Notes: generated by a model not told the origin, from the letters alone. Counted from the first letter of the stretch, positions 1 through 7,804 are shown. The stretch: 64,000 nt of DNA from JAQVSH01 sp964349835 (GCA_964349835.1 CAYGID010000006.1:1-64000), one strand, 5' to 3'. Program-made: numbers and translations.

Positions 1-32
1 AAACCCCGGCCATTTTCAAGTGTTACGGGCTG

Positions 33-62
33 CAAATATACACCCTTTTTCTTTCTGCAAAA
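33..62 (-). promoter_or_regulatory. Leftward promoter for a gene beyond the window edge
   Basis: Read on the minus strand, 40-33 is TATATTTG, a match to the Bacteroidota -7 element TAnnTTTG. TTTTG lies upstream at 62-58, 17 bases away. It points out of the window, so its gene is not visible. No other feature was seen in the first 140 bases. Confidence 0.4.
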
Positions 63-143
63 GGGCTACAATAACTTTTTTGGGGGGAAAAGGTTGGGGG
101 GCGCCATGCAAACTAACAAAGAGGGAGTTACCTCCGAAAGAAT

Positions 144-151
144 TACCTTTG
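144..151 (+). promoter_or_regulatory. -7 promoter element of the yitT-like gene
   Basis: TACCTTTG fits the Bacteroidota -7 consensus and lies 38 bases before the ATG at 190. No convincing -33 TTTG is present. Confidence 0.45.
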
Positions 152-189
152 CTTCGCTCACAATACACCCACTCCAATCTATCTGAGCC

Positions 190-1068
190 ATGCGAACCGA
201 AAAAATCTTCTCTAAGACCTCGATCTTGAACTATGCCGGAATTCTGGCGGGCACCTTCATTGTTGCTGTCGCCATTGTATTCTTTATTTCTCCCTACAAA
301 TTTGCACCCGGTGGAGTATATGGCATCTCTATTGTGCTGCACCATCTGATAGGAACCCCTATCGGCCTGGTTTCGCTCTGCATGGATATCCCTCTAACCA
401 TACTGGGGATCAAAATTCTGGGCCCGCGGTTTGGTGCCAAAACCATTGTAGGCTTTATTTCTACCGCCGTTTTCGTAGACCTGCTTTCGGCATTATGGGG
501 TGAGGCCCCGCTGGTACCGGGCGATGCGCTTCTATCGGCCATTTTCGGGGGATTTTTGATTGGATTGGGACTTGGCATTGTGTTCCGGGCCAAAGGCACC
601 TCAGGCGGAACCGATATCGTGGCTATGATTTTGGCCAAATATACCCGGATATCGGTTGGAAAACTTCTGGTATATGTAGACTCAACGATTGTTCTGATTG
701 GTTTGGCGGCCTTCGGCGACTGGAAGATTCCCCTCTACTCCTGGATTGTGATCTTTATCACCGGAAAGGTGATCGATGGAGTACTCGAAGGTCTTGAATA
801 CCAAAAAGCTGTGTTTATCATTTCGAAGAAACATGACGAGATCAGATTGCGCATTCTGAACGATATGGGCAGAGGGGGCACCTATCTGCATGGAGAAGGG
901 ATGTACATGGGAGAACCGAGCAAGATAATTTTCACCAACATCTCGCGACGCGAACTGCCCATCCTGCATAGTTATATAAAGGAGATAGATCCCGAGGCCT
1001 TTGTGTCGATAATGGAGGCCACCGAAGTGCTGGGCGACGGCTTTAAACCCCTGCAGGAGCAGCGATAA
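190..1068 (+). CDS. YitT family membrane protein (DUF161/DUF2179)
   Basis: The 292-residue protein starts with an N-terminal membrane helix (about residues 10-35). Further hydrophobic helices run to about residue 190, including the glycine-rich segment around residues 115-130. The soluble C-terminal third (about 195-285) matches the DUF2179 domain that ends YitT-family proteins. Length and layout are normal for the family. Members are integral membrane proteins of largely unknown function, some suspected of transport. It is transcribed alone from its own promoter, and its 3' end lies 8 bases from the convergent lipoprotein gene. The family call is firm but the role is unknown. Confidence 0.85.
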   Translation: MRTEKIFSKTSILNYAGILAGTFIVAVAIVFFISPYKFAPGGVYGISIVLHHLIGTPIGLVSLCMDIPLTILGIKILGPRFGAKTIVGFISTAVFVDLLSALWGEAPLVPGDALLSAIFGGFLIGLGLGIVFRAKGTSGGTDIVAMILAKYTRISVGKLLVYVDSTIVLIGLAAFGDWKIPLYSWIVIFITGKVIDGVLEGLEYQKAVFIISKKHDEIRLRILNDMGRGGTYLHGEGMYMGEPSKIIFTNISRRELPILHSYIKEIDPEAFVSIMEATEVLGDGFKPLQEQR

Positions 1069-1076
1069 CAGCTACC

Positions 1077-1760
1077 TCAGAGTTCGAGAAGCCTGACATT
1101 CCGGATTGCGCCGGTTGTGAGAAACGTACAAAATCCGAGAGGCGCCGTAAGTAGTACTTCCTGTCGGAGGTTCAGTTTCCGGCCGGTTGTGGCAAAATCG
1201 ACCACCTGCTCTTGGTTAAACCACGCCTGTACCCTTCCCTCCGATACCCGGAGCCTGACAGCGTACCACACATTGTCGGTAAAGCTCTTGATAAAACGGG
1301 TCTCATTCTGCGCAGCATCGAGGTTATCGATGTTCGATAAGCCGCAAACAGAGCCTCCCCATCCACCCATAATGAGGGTCAGGTGCGAACCTTGAACCGG
1401 GAAGGTGGCTCCGGAAAAGAAGTCGTGGCCTGCAATCCTTTTGGCCTCAAAATAGAGTTCGTAGTCGTTTTGGGGCAACGAATCGGCTCGCACGTATCGC
1501 AATCCCGATAAGGAACCGGCGGTTGCCATTGGAATCACCATACAGCCGCTGTCGATATACGGGGTTGCCTCACCCCCGAACGCAATCGATTCCCAGGAAT
1601 CGAACGTTTCGCCATTAAAAAGTGGACGACCGGGGAGTTCATCATGAACAGGAGCCTTAGCCGAAGTGCAGCCCCCTAAGAAAGGAATAACCGAAAAGAG
1701 AGCAAGCAAACACAAGGCAAACAAACAAGGAAAAGGCCAAAACCGAAAACTCTTTTTCAT
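1077..1760 (-). CDS. Lipoprotein with DUF1080-like (concanavalin-type) domain
   Basis: This 227-residue protein begins with a basic and hydrophobic signal sequence ending in LGGC, which puts the lipidated cysteine at about residue 31. The mature part (NGETFDSWES near residue 48, then an alternating beta pattern to the end) resembles the DUF1080 / 3-keto-disaccharide hydrolase jelly-roll fold. That fold is often carbohydrate-related in Bacteroidota. No catalytic residues can be assigned, so a sugar-binding or purely structural role is equally possible. It is a single gene, read away from the redox cluster. Confidence 0.6.
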   Translation of the reverse strand: MKKSFRFWPFPCLFALCLLALFSVIPFLGGCTSAKAPVHDELPGRPLFNGETFDSWESIAFGGEATPYIDSGCMVIPMATAGSLSGLRYVRADSLPQNDYELYFEAKRIAGHDFFSGATFPVQGSHLTLIMGGWGGSVCGLSNIDNLDAAQNETRFIKSFTDNVWYAVRLRVSEGRVQAWFNQEQVVDFATTGRKLNLRQEVLLTAPLGFCTFLTTGAIRNVRLLEL

Positions 1761-1780
1761 CCGAACAAAATTAAGCGGAA

Positions 1781-1827
1781 CAAATATAAGAAAAGCTTCG
1801 AATTATATCATTCGTTCATTACCTTTG
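1781..1827. promoter_or_regulatory. Divergent promoter pair between lipoprotein and DUF134 gene
   Basis: Minus strand: TATATTTG at 1788-1781 drives the lipoprotein gene. Plus strand: TACCTTTG at 1820-1827, with TTCG at 1797-1800 exactly 19 bases upstream, drives the DUF134 gene and its cluster. The plus-strand transcript would begin near 1834, which rules out the longer open frame from 1666 and supports the ATG at 1852. Confidence 0.6.
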
Positions 1828-1851
1828 TATCGAACAAATGATCATAACAGT

Positions 1852-2292
1852 ATGCCGCGACCCAAACGCATCCGAAAAGTAAAAAATCCACCCCATTTCA
1901 AGGGCTTTAAACCTGTTGGTCTGAATGAGTCGTTTAGCCCCGTTGTGATGAACTACGAGGAATACGAATCGATTCGGCTGAGCGATTACGAATTGCATGG
2001 ACAGGTCGAAGCGGCAAAGTTGATGGAGGTATCGAGACCCACCTACACGCGTATTTACGAAAGCGCACGGCGAAAATTGGCACAGGCCTTAGTTCTTGGA
2101 AAACCCATTGTATTCGAGGGCGGAAAGGTCTATTTCGACAGCGAATGGTATGGATGCCGAGAGTGCGGGTGTTGGTTTAACCATCCCGAACGGGAAGCAG
2201 AGGTAACTGTCTGTGCCCTATGTGGATCGACCCACATTAAAAGGCACAAAGACGAAAATTCGGTGCATCCGCAACAACAAACCCATAAGTAA
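1852..2292 (+). CDS. DUF134 family DNA-binding protein with zinc ribbon
   Basis: This 146-residue protein opens with MPRPKRIRK, the typical DUF134 start. A helix-turn-helix segment follows at about residues 40-80 (EAAKLMEVSRPTYTRIYESA), of the sigma-70 region 4-like type. Two CxxC pairs at about residues 101-104 and 120-123 form a likely zinc ribbon at the C terminus. The family is predicted to regulate transcription and often sits next to NifX-like and MinD-like Fe-S genes, as here. It is the first gene of the redox cluster and is probably its local regulator. That role is inferred from position and fold. Confidence 0.8.
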   Translation: MPRPKRIRKVKNPPHFKGFKPVGLNESFSPVVMNYEEYESIRLSDYELHGQVEAAKLMEVSRPTYTRIYESARRKLAQALVLGKPIVFEGGKVYFDSEWYGCRECGCWFNHPEREAEVTVCALCGSTHIKRHKDENSVHPQQQTHK

Positions 2293-2310
2293 TCCCTAAA
2301 GAGAAATTGT

Positions 2311-2643
2311 ATGAAGGTAGCCATTACATCGACCGGCAACAGCCCGGATGCCCACATAGATTGCAGGTTCGGCCGTTGCAACTATTTTGTGATTTACGAT
2401 ACCGTGAGCCAATCGGTAGAGTATATCCCCAATCCAAACAAAGAGAATATGGAGGGTGCCGGCCCCGCCTCAGTGAACCTGGTGGCATCGAAGGGGGTAA
2501 AGAAGATAATATCGTGTGAATTCGGAGCCAAAGTGAAATCACTGTTCGACAGTTTACAGATACAGATGGTTGTTTTGCACGACCCGGAAAAGAGGATAGA
2601 CGAAATCCTGGCTTTGTTACACAAAAACCCCAACAATAGTTGA
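2311..2643 (+). CDS. NifX/NifB C-terminal-like protein (dinitrogenase Fe-Mo cofactor family), copy 1
   Basis: This 110-residue single-domain protein is of the NifX/NafY/NifB-C family. It shows the family pattern of an N-terminal beta strand (MKVAITSTG), the RFGRCNYF motif at about residues 25-32, and a central glycine/alanine-rich metal-cluster loop. Family members bind metal-sulfur clusters; the Desulfovibrio orange protein (ORP) binds a Mo-Cu-S cluster. No nitrogenase genes are nearby, so a nitrogen-fixation role is unlikely. It starts 19 bases after the DUF134 gene. Copy 2 follows and is clearly diverged in sequence. Confidence 0.85.
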   Translation: MKVAITSTGNSPDAHIDCRFGRCNYFVIYDTVSQSVEYIPNPNKENMEGAGPASVNLVASKGVKKIISCEFGAKVKSLFDSLQIQMVVLHDPEKRIDEILALLHKNPNNS

Positions 2644-2708
2644 ATTGGATGGTAGAGGCCATCAAAACGAGGGAGCGAAAACGGGTCGAGAAATGGATCT
2701 GAGAGATA

Positions 2709-2716
2709 TATATTTG
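2709..2716 (+). promoter_or_regulatory. Possible internal promoter before NifX copy 2
   Basis: TATATTTG matches the -7 consensus 30 bases before the ATG at 2746, in the 102-base gap between the two nifX-like genes. No clear -33 element is visible, so this is tentative. Confidence 0.35.
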
Positions 2717-2745
2717 ATAATTAACACACTATAAAAATACGAGAG

Positions 2746-3081
2746 ATGAAAAAAATTGCCATTCCTTTAGAGAGCGGACGACTATGTTCGCATTTTGGTC
2801 ATTGCGAGCAATTTGCGGTGGTCGAAGTAGAAAATGACCAGATTCTGGGATCCTCCCTGATTACACCCCCGCCGCACGAACCCGGATTGCTGCCGGGCTG
2901 GCTTGCACAAAAAGGGATCACCCATGTAATTGCGGGAGGGATGGGGCAGCGGGCACTCGATCTGTTTGCTGCTCAAAAGATCGAGGTATCCGTTGGAGCC
3001 CAACACAAAGAGGCTGAGGAGTTGGTCTCCGACTGGTTGAACAACCGATTGACAACCGGAAACAACGCGTGCGACCATTAA
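2746..3081 (+). CDS. NifX/NifB C-terminal-like protein (dinitrogenase Fe-Mo cofactor family), copy 2
   Basis: This is the second NifX-fold protein, 111 residues. It carries the family's SHFGHCEQF motif at about residues 14-22 and the GGMGQRAL glycine loop at about 64-71, and it ends in a short Cys-Asp-His tail. The histidines and cysteines around the first motif are plausible ligands for a metal or metal-sulfur cluster. Copy 1 has arginine/cysteine at the matching place, so the two may carry different clusters or states. It lies directly upstream of two ferredoxin-bearing MinD-type ATPases, the arrangement known from orp clusters of sulfate reducers. Confidence 0.85.
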   Translation: MKKIAIPLESGRLCSHFGHCEQFAVVEVENDQILGSSLITPPPHEPGLLPGWLAQKGITHVIAGGMGQRALDLFAAQKIEVSVGAQHKEAEELVSDWLNNRLTTGNNACDH

Positions 3082-3157
3082 TGTGGTGAAACATATTGGC
3101 AATTGACACCAGACCGTTCGTAAAGAGACCGGTAAAGAGTATCGAGAATCAAAGAAG

Positions 3158-4021
3158 ATGAAAATAGCCATTGCAAGCGGGAAGGGAGGAACAGGCAAGA
3201 CGATGATAGCCACAAATCTGTTTTGGACTCTTCAGAAGCAACAGATACCGGTAACTTTAGTCGATTGCGATGCAGAGGAACCCAATGTGGCGGAGTTTAT
3301 ACACGAAGAGGCTTTAGAACAGTGGGAGGTCACACAAAATGTTCCGGTGATTGACCCGGGAAAGTGCCTCTTCTGTGGAAAATGCTTTGAATACTGCAAT
3401 TACAGCGCCATTATCTATCTGCCCGAATTAAAATTTATCAGGGTCATGGAAGAGTTGTGCCACGATTGCGGAGCCTGCAGTATGGCGTGTTCGTTTGGGG
3501 CAATTACCGAAAAAAGGAAAAAGATTGGCACCGTTAGTTACACCTATGTTAATAGCCATGCACTGGTTGTGAGCGGAACCACAGAAATTGGAGTTGCCTC
3601 GCCTGTACCGATTATCAAAAAGGCTATCCACGAAGCCGGAAGCAATGAATTTATCATTCTGGATTCGCCGCCGGGTATCTCCTGCCCCTTTATTGCAACA
3701 GCGCACCAGGCCGATTATGTGGTACTGGTTACCGAGCCCACTCCCTTCGGACTAAACGACCTGAAACTGACGGTGGAAACGCTCAAATGCTTGGGAAAAC
3801 CTTTTGGAGTCATTGTAAACCGAGCAGGACTTGGCGATAGGGAGGTTTACTCATATCTGCAAAGCAACCGGATTGCGCTTCTGGCAGAGATTCCCATGGA
3901 CCGCAATATTGCAAGAATCTATTCGGAAGGAGAGCTGTTAGTAGAGAAAAGCCCGGAATATCGGGATATATTTTACACTCTATATAAGAAGCTCCGGGAA
4001 GTCACCACCCCCACAGCCTAA
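3158..4021 (+). CDS. MinD/Mrp-type P-loop ATPase with inserted 2x[4Fe-4S] ferredoxin domain, copy 1
   Basis: This 287-residue protein is of the MinD-superfamily, ferredoxin-insert type (COG1149-like). The deviant Walker A GKGGTGKT is at residues 8-15. Two ferredoxin motifs lie in the insert: Cys70/73/76/80 and Cys101/104/107/111. A second nucleotide-binding block (DSPPG) follows at about residue 168. Such ATPases are thought to load or transfer metal-sulfur clusters or couple ATP hydrolysis to redox change. The partner is probably the NifX-like proteins upstream and the sister ATPase that begins 10 bases downstream. Biochemical function is inferred. Confidence 0.88.
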   Translation: MKIAIASGKGGTGKTMIATNLFWTLQKQQIPVTLVDCDAEEPNVAEFIHEEALEQWEVTQNVPVIDPGKCLFCGKCFEYCNYSAIIYLPELKFIRVMEELCHDCGACSMACSFGAITEKRKKIGTVSYTYVNSHALVVSGTTEIGVASPVPIIKKAIHEAGSNEFIILDSPPGISCPFIATAHQADYVVLVTEPTPFGLNDLKLTVETLKCLGKPFGVIVNRAGLGDREVYSYLQSNRIALLAEIPMDRNIARIYSEGELLVEKSPEYRDIFYTLYKKLREVTTPTA

Positions 4022-4031
4022 AGATGCCTTG

Positions 4032-4967
4032 ATGTTACAACAACCTGACAGCCCCCGAAAATTGACCGAAGTAGCCATTCTGAGCGGAAAGGGAGGAACC
4101 GGAAAAACCAGTTTATGTGCCGCATTCGCTACCCTGTGCCAAAACATGGTGGTGGCCGACTGCGATGTCGACGCAGCCAATCTCCACCTTATTTTACAAC
4201 CCGATAACTACGTAGAGGAGCCGTTTACCTCGGGTCACACAGCAGTTATCGACTACGAGCGTTGCACAAGTTGTGGCCTCTGTGTTGAAAGCTGCCGTTT
4301 TGAAGCCATTACCCAGATTAACAACCGGGTAGAAATCGACGAAATAGCATGCGACGGCTGTAAACTCTGTTGGCGAATCTGTCGCGAACAGGCCATCTCG
4401 ATGGTTCCGAGTAACCACAGCCGCTGGTACATTGGAAACTACCGAAACGGGAAGTTGATTCACGCGCGGCTCGCTCCGGGTGAAGAGAATTCGGGAAAGC
4501 TGGTGAGTGTGGTGCGCGAACAGGCACGCAAGATAGCAGCCGAGACAGGATGCAATACGGTGATAATTGATGGCCCCCCGGGCACAGGATGCCCGGCAAT
4601 CGCATCACTTACAGGAGCCCACATACTGGTGGTGGTTACAGAGCCTTCGCGTTCGGGTCTGCACGATTTGAAACGCATTTTGGAACTGGCCTCCAATTTT
4701 CGTATCAAACCCTACGTGGTGATCAACAAATACGACATAAACATTGAGATGACCCAACATATTCAGGAGTGGTGCCGCAAAGAGGGCATTGAACTGGCCG
4801 GAAATATTCCATTCAACGAAAAAATAGTTGAGGCTATGGTTCACTGCAAAAGCATCATAGAATGGGATCCCGATTCGGAAACCGGGAACGCGGTGCGCGC
4901 AATTTTCGGAACCGTATTTGGCAAAACAGCAATCCTTTCGGGTCATTGCACAGTACAAACAATTTGA
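4032..4967 (+). CDS. MinD/Mrp-type P-loop ATPase with inserted 2x[4Fe-4S] ferredoxin domain, copy 2
   Basis: This 311-residue paralogue of the preceding gene has a Walker A motif at residues 19-26, ferredoxin cysteines 78/81/84/88 and 107/110/113/117, and DGPPG at about residue 178. The frame is open from a TTG at 4029, but the ATG at 4032 is the better start. The two ATPases differ at many positions, and such pairs are usually found together, which suggests a heterodimer. Its product would act with the NifX-like proteins; in Desulfovibrio vulgaris similar pairs belong to the orange-protein complex. That parallel is inference. Confidence 0.88.
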   Translation: MLQQPDSPRKLTEVAILSGKGGTGKTSLCAAFATLCQNMVVADCDVDAANLHLILQPDNYVEEPFTSGHTAVIDYERCTSCGLCVESCRFEAITQINNRVEIDEIACDGCKLCWRICREQAISMVPSNHSRWYIGNYRNGKLIHARLAPGEENSGKLVSVVREQARKIAAETGCNTVIIDGPPGTGCPAIASLTGAHILVVVTEPSRSGLHDLKRILELASNFRIKPYVVINKYDINIEMTQHIQEWCRKEGIELAGNIPFNEKIVEAMVHCKSIIEWDPDSETGNAVRAIFGTVFGKTAILSGHCTVQTI

Positions 4968-4982
4968 ATAACACAAGACATT

Positions 4983-5420
4983 ATGACACGAGAAGAGGCC
5001 ATCGACAAGGCACAGGCACTATTCGACGAAGGATATGCCTGCTCGCAATCGGTACTACTTACCTTTGCTCCGCTGTTCCATCTCGATGAAACAACAGCAA
5101 AACTCGTTGCCTCGACATTTGGTGGAGGGATGGGTCGATTGCGAGAAAAATGCGGAGCCGTAACTGGAGGCTTTATGGTATTGGGGCTGAAATATGGGAA
5201 TACGCTGCCAACAGATATGGAGAACAAATTGGCCGCCTATAAAAAGGTGCGCGAACTCAACCGACTGGTGGAGGAGAAACATGGCACCAGCAACTGCCAT
5301 GACTTGCTCAAAAAGTTTGCTACCGAAGCCGATGTGACCGAACGGAAACACCACAAAATGATCTGCCGTAAGGTGGTGGGCGATACGGCCGGATGGGTGT
5401 ACGATCTGATTACCCCATAA
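4983..5420 (+). CDS. C_GCAxxG_C_C family redox-active protein
   Basis: This 145-residue protein of the putative redox family PF09719 has a first cysteine in GYACSQSVL (about residue 20), the signature KCGAVTGG at about residues 57-64, and two late cysteines (about 102 and 122). Members are small cytoplasmic proteins of unknown reaction, common in anaerobes, and are thought to use conserved cysteines for redox or metal binding. It follows the ATPase pair by 15 bases, so it is very likely cotranscribed with them. A short hairpin overlaps its stop codon. Confidence 0.82.
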   Translation: MTREEAIDKAQALFDEGYACSQSVLLTFAPLFHLDETTAKLVASTFGGGMGRLREKCGAVTGGFMVLGLKYGNTLPTDMENKLAAYKKVRELNRLVEEKHGTSNCHDLLKKFATEADVTERKHHKMICRKVVGDTAGWVYDLITP

Positions 5421-5446
5421 TAGAGAGTGTCGTATGACACTATTAT
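5417..5446 (+). other. Hairpin at the end of the C_GCAxxG gene
   Basis: ATAAT...ATTAT encloses AGTGTC/GACACT with a GTAT loop and a four-base bulge on the left arm. It starts at the stop codon and lacks a T-tract, so it may be an RNA-processing or pausing site rather than a full terminator. It separates the NifX/MinD block from the Hdr-like block. Confidence 0.4.
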
Positions 5447-5498
5447 CATCTTGTGCAATGGGGTTCAATGTAACCTTTAAACATCTAATCACTTCATC

Positions 5499-6170
5499 AT
5501 GAATTCGCTGGTCGAGGAGTTACACAAAGACATCAGGGTTGTTGAGGGGCTCAACGCCTGTATCAACTGCGGGGTCTGTACCGCAATCTGTCCCGCGGCA
5601 GCGATGCACTCGTACGATCCGCGACAAATCATCGACACGGTGCAGCAGGGCAACGAAAAGTCGATTGAGTCTCTTCTAAAAGAGGACACGATATGGTTCT
5701 GCGGGGAGTGTCTCTCCTGCAAGACGCGCTGTCCGAGAGGGAATACGCCAGGGTACATTGTGCAGGCACTTCGGAACCTCTCTATGAATACAGGCTATTT
5801 CATGGAGAGCGAACAGGGGCGGAAACAGTTGGCTCTCAAGCATACGGTGGGCGAACACATCCTGAAATATGGCTACTGTGTTTACATCGATGAGGTGGAT
5901 ACCCAACGATATCCCGAACAGGGCCCTGTATGGGAGTGGATGAAGAAAAACCGACATCAGCTGTTAGAACGGCTTGGGTGCCGATACCAACAAGAGGGCG
6001 AAGGAGGCCTCCGCCAAATTCCCGAAGAGTCGCTCAACCACCTACAGCGAATATTCGACGAAACAGGAGCCACCCAAAGATTCCGGGAGATGGAGAGGAT
6101 CACAACCCAAAAAGCCCATGAGCTTGGCTTGACTGAGGAGGCCTATTTCGACCTCCTCGAAAACAGTTGA
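5499..6170 (+). CDS. HdrC-like 4Fe-4S dicluster protein
   Basis: This 223-residue protein resembles subunit C of heterodisulfide reductases. Two CxxCxxCxxxC/P motifs are visible: Cys21/24/27/31 and Cys68/71/74/78, enough for two [4Fe-4S] clusters. The C-terminal half (about residues 100-223) is helical and longer than in minimal HdrC. No membrane segment is present, so it is cytoplasmic. It lies 33 bases upstream of the HdrB-like gene, and the pair would pass electrons between an Fe-S donor and a disulfide or persulfide substrate. No HdrA is encoded nearby, so the electron donor is unknown. Confidence 0.82.
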   Translation: MNSLVEELHKDIRVVEGLNACINCGVCTAICPAAAMHSYDPRQIIDTVQQGNEKSIESLLKEDTIWFCGECLSCKTRCPRGNTPGYIVQALRNLSMNTGYFMESEQGRKQLALKHTVGEHILKYGYCVYIDEVDTQRYPEQGPVWEWMKKNRHQLLERLGCRYQQEGEGGLRQIPEESLNHLQRIFDETGATQRFREMERITTQKAHELGLTEEAYFDLLENS

Positions 6171-6203
6171 CACCCAGTATACCCAAATAACACCGGATGT
6201 ACG

Positions 6204-7271
6204 ATGAAGAACAACGAAAATCCAAAGTGGAATCTGTACCAAAAAGAGATTGCCCACAACCACTACTACTTTGCGCGCAGCTGCATCCGCCAAAACTTTT
6301 TTCCCGCGGCCGAAGAACTCTTTTTGAAAATCATGCGGAACGACCTCGGTAAAGAGATCTTCGACGATGCAAAACAGACCAGCTGCACCGGCATAGCATA
6401 CCATTCGGGAATTATCCCGTTCGAGACCACGATGACAGTAGTGGCAAGACAATTTGCCCTGATGAACCAAGCCGGATACAAAAACTTTGTTTGCTCGTGC
6501 GTCACCTCTTTTGGCATCTACAAAGAGATTCTCGAAACCTGGAAGCACTTCCCCGAACAGGAGGCAAAGACGCGCGAAGCCCTGAAACGGGCCACCGGGC
6601 TTTCGTTCGAAATACCCGAAAACCTGGTCCACAGCAGCGACATTATCTACAAATTCCGGGAGGAGATTGCCAAAAAAGCAAAATTCAGGCTGGTAAACTC
6701 ACAAACCGCAGAGCCCCTGAGAGTGGTCGACCATGTGGGATGCCACTACGCCAAGATCTTTCCCGAAGAGGGAATCGGAGGTGCTGAGTACCCGTCGGTA
6801 TTGAGCGGCCTGGTAGACACATGGGGCGGGAAACAGGTAGATTATCCCGAGCGTCGTCATTGTTGCGGCTTTGGATTTCGACAATATCTGCTGAAATCGA
6901 ACAGAGGGTACTCTGTTGGCAATTCAAAATTGAAATTCGATTCGATGGAGTCGTTCCATCCCGACCTAATCATTGCCAACTGTCCCGGATGCACCTTCTT
7001 CTTAGACCGCTGGCAATATACCATTGCCGAAATGGAGCAAAAAACCTATGGGCGCAACGGATATGGAATTCCGGTTCTCACCTTCGAGGAGCTGGCCGGC
7101 TTACTGCTGGGATATGATCCCTGGGAGATAGGGCTTCAGGTGCATCAAGTAGCCGTAGAACCACTGCTCAACCAACTGGGAGTCTCGTATCGACCCGAAG
7201 AGAAATACCACGATATCAACGGCATCGACCTGGGTCGCCCCACAGCCCCCTCGCATCTAAAATGCTCATAA
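6204..7271 (+). CDS. HdrB-like CCG-domain protein
   Basis: This 355-residue HdrB-like protein has a complete C-terminal cysteine-rich CCG domain: Cys180, Cys220-221 and Cys260/263, spaced as in non-cubane [4Fe-4S] sites. The N-terminal CCG domain is degenerate, with Cys27, a single cysteine at 61 (Ser-Cys instead of Cys-Cys) and Cys97/Cys99 (CxC instead of CxxC). In heterodisulfide reductases such domains hold the cluster that cleaves the disulfide. Here only one active site is likely to be intact. With HdrC it would form an HdrBC-type module; the substrate is unknown. Confidence 0.82.
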   Translation: MKNNENPKWNLYQKEIAHNHYYFARSCIRQNFFPAAEELFLKIMRNDLGKEIFDDAKQTSCTGIAYHSGIIPFETTMTVVARQFALMNQAGYKNFVCSCVTSFGIYKEILETWKHFPEQEAKTREALKRATGLSFEIPENLVHSSDIIYKFREEIAKKAKFRLVNSQTAEPLRVVDHVGCHYAKIFPEEGIGGAEYPSVLSGLVDTWGGKQVDYPERRHCCGFGFRQYLLKSNRGYSVGNSKLKFDSMESFHPDLIIANCPGCTFFLDRWQYTIAEMEQKTYGRNGYGIPVLTFEELAGLLLGYDPWEIGLQVHQVAVEPLLNQLGVSYRPEEKYHDINGIDLGRPTAPSHLKCS

Positions 7272-7288
7272 CCTGCCTTCATTAACCA

Positions 7289-7326
7289 TTAGAGAATTAG
7301 AGAATCAGAGCACTAACCACTAACCA
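7289..7326 (+). repeat. Short composite tandem repeat: octamer TTAGAGAA and heptamer CTAACCA
   Basis: Three octamer units (TTAGAGAA at 7289-7296 and 7297-7304, TCAGAGCA at 7305-7312) are followed by two heptamers CTAACCA (7313-7326). Just before them is TTAACCATTAG, which contains the reverse complement of the TTAATGG unit seen at 10313. It lies in the 65-base gap between the HdrB-like and thioredoxin-like genes. Confidence 0.6.
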
Positions 7327-7336
7327 CCTATTTCAC

Positions 7337-7804
7337 ATGCAGGAGATTGTAATTATTGGAACCCGTCCCGCTTGCCCCCGATGTCAGCTACTCTATAATG
7401 CGATTACGCAAATGGTCGGTGAGATGGGCATCGAAGCCACCATAAGCCACTTCGCATATACCGATATGGAGTCAGCGACCTACGTCTCGGCTTCCGGTCT
7501 ACAGGCCGGCACCGCAAAGGATGTGGCAAAAAAGATTGGGGTAGAAATTGATTTCGAAAGAATGTCGAGGTTAGAATATAACGAGGCTATCGAGGAGAAT
7601 AATGAATACAAAAGGTTCAACAACTGCAACTGGTCGTTCGAACTAGATCTCTTCCTGCGGCCCATCGAAAGGCGTGCTCAAGAGGCTGGAATCATAATGA
7701 CTCCTATATTAATCATCAATCACAAACTAAAGAACATGGGAAGCATTCCGCGACTGAAACAGATTGAGGAGTGGCTTTCTGAGATTTCTCCTGCTCGCAA
7801 TTAG
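7337..7804 (+). CDS. Thioredoxin/glutaredoxin-fold protein
   Basis: This 155-residue protein has an N-terminal redox motif CPRC (about residues 13-16, within TRPACPRCQ) and a cis-proline loop MTPILIIN near residue 128, both typical of the thioredoxin fold. A helical insertion of about 60 residues between them makes it longer than a classical glutaredoxin. No signal peptide is seen, so it is cytoplasmic. Its place at the end of the Hdr-like block suggests it trades electrons with the HdrBC-like pair; this rests on gene order only. A strong hairpin terminator follows. Confidence 0.75.
   Translation: MQEIVIIGTRPACPRCQLLYNAITQMVGEMGIEATISHFAYTDMESATYVSASGLQAGTAKDVAKKIGVEIDFERMSRLEYNEAIEENNEYKRFNNCNWSFELDLFLRPIERRAQEAGIIMTPILIINHKLKNMGSIPRLKQIEEWLSEISPARN

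Noticed and set aside
20..345. Short open frames on both strands at the left edge
   Set aside because: They overlap promoter signals and the yitT-like gene, have no recognisable domain and look like chance frames.
2311..4967. Evidence for nitrogen fixation from NifX-like and MinD/Mrp-like genes
   Set aside because: No nifH, nifD, nifK, nifE, nifN or nifB core gene is present; the families also serve non-nitrogenase clusters.
5499..7271. Methanogen-type heterodisulfide reductase
   Set aside because: HdrA, Mvh and other methanogenesis genes are absent and the background is clearly Bacteroidota. Only the subunit folds are shared.
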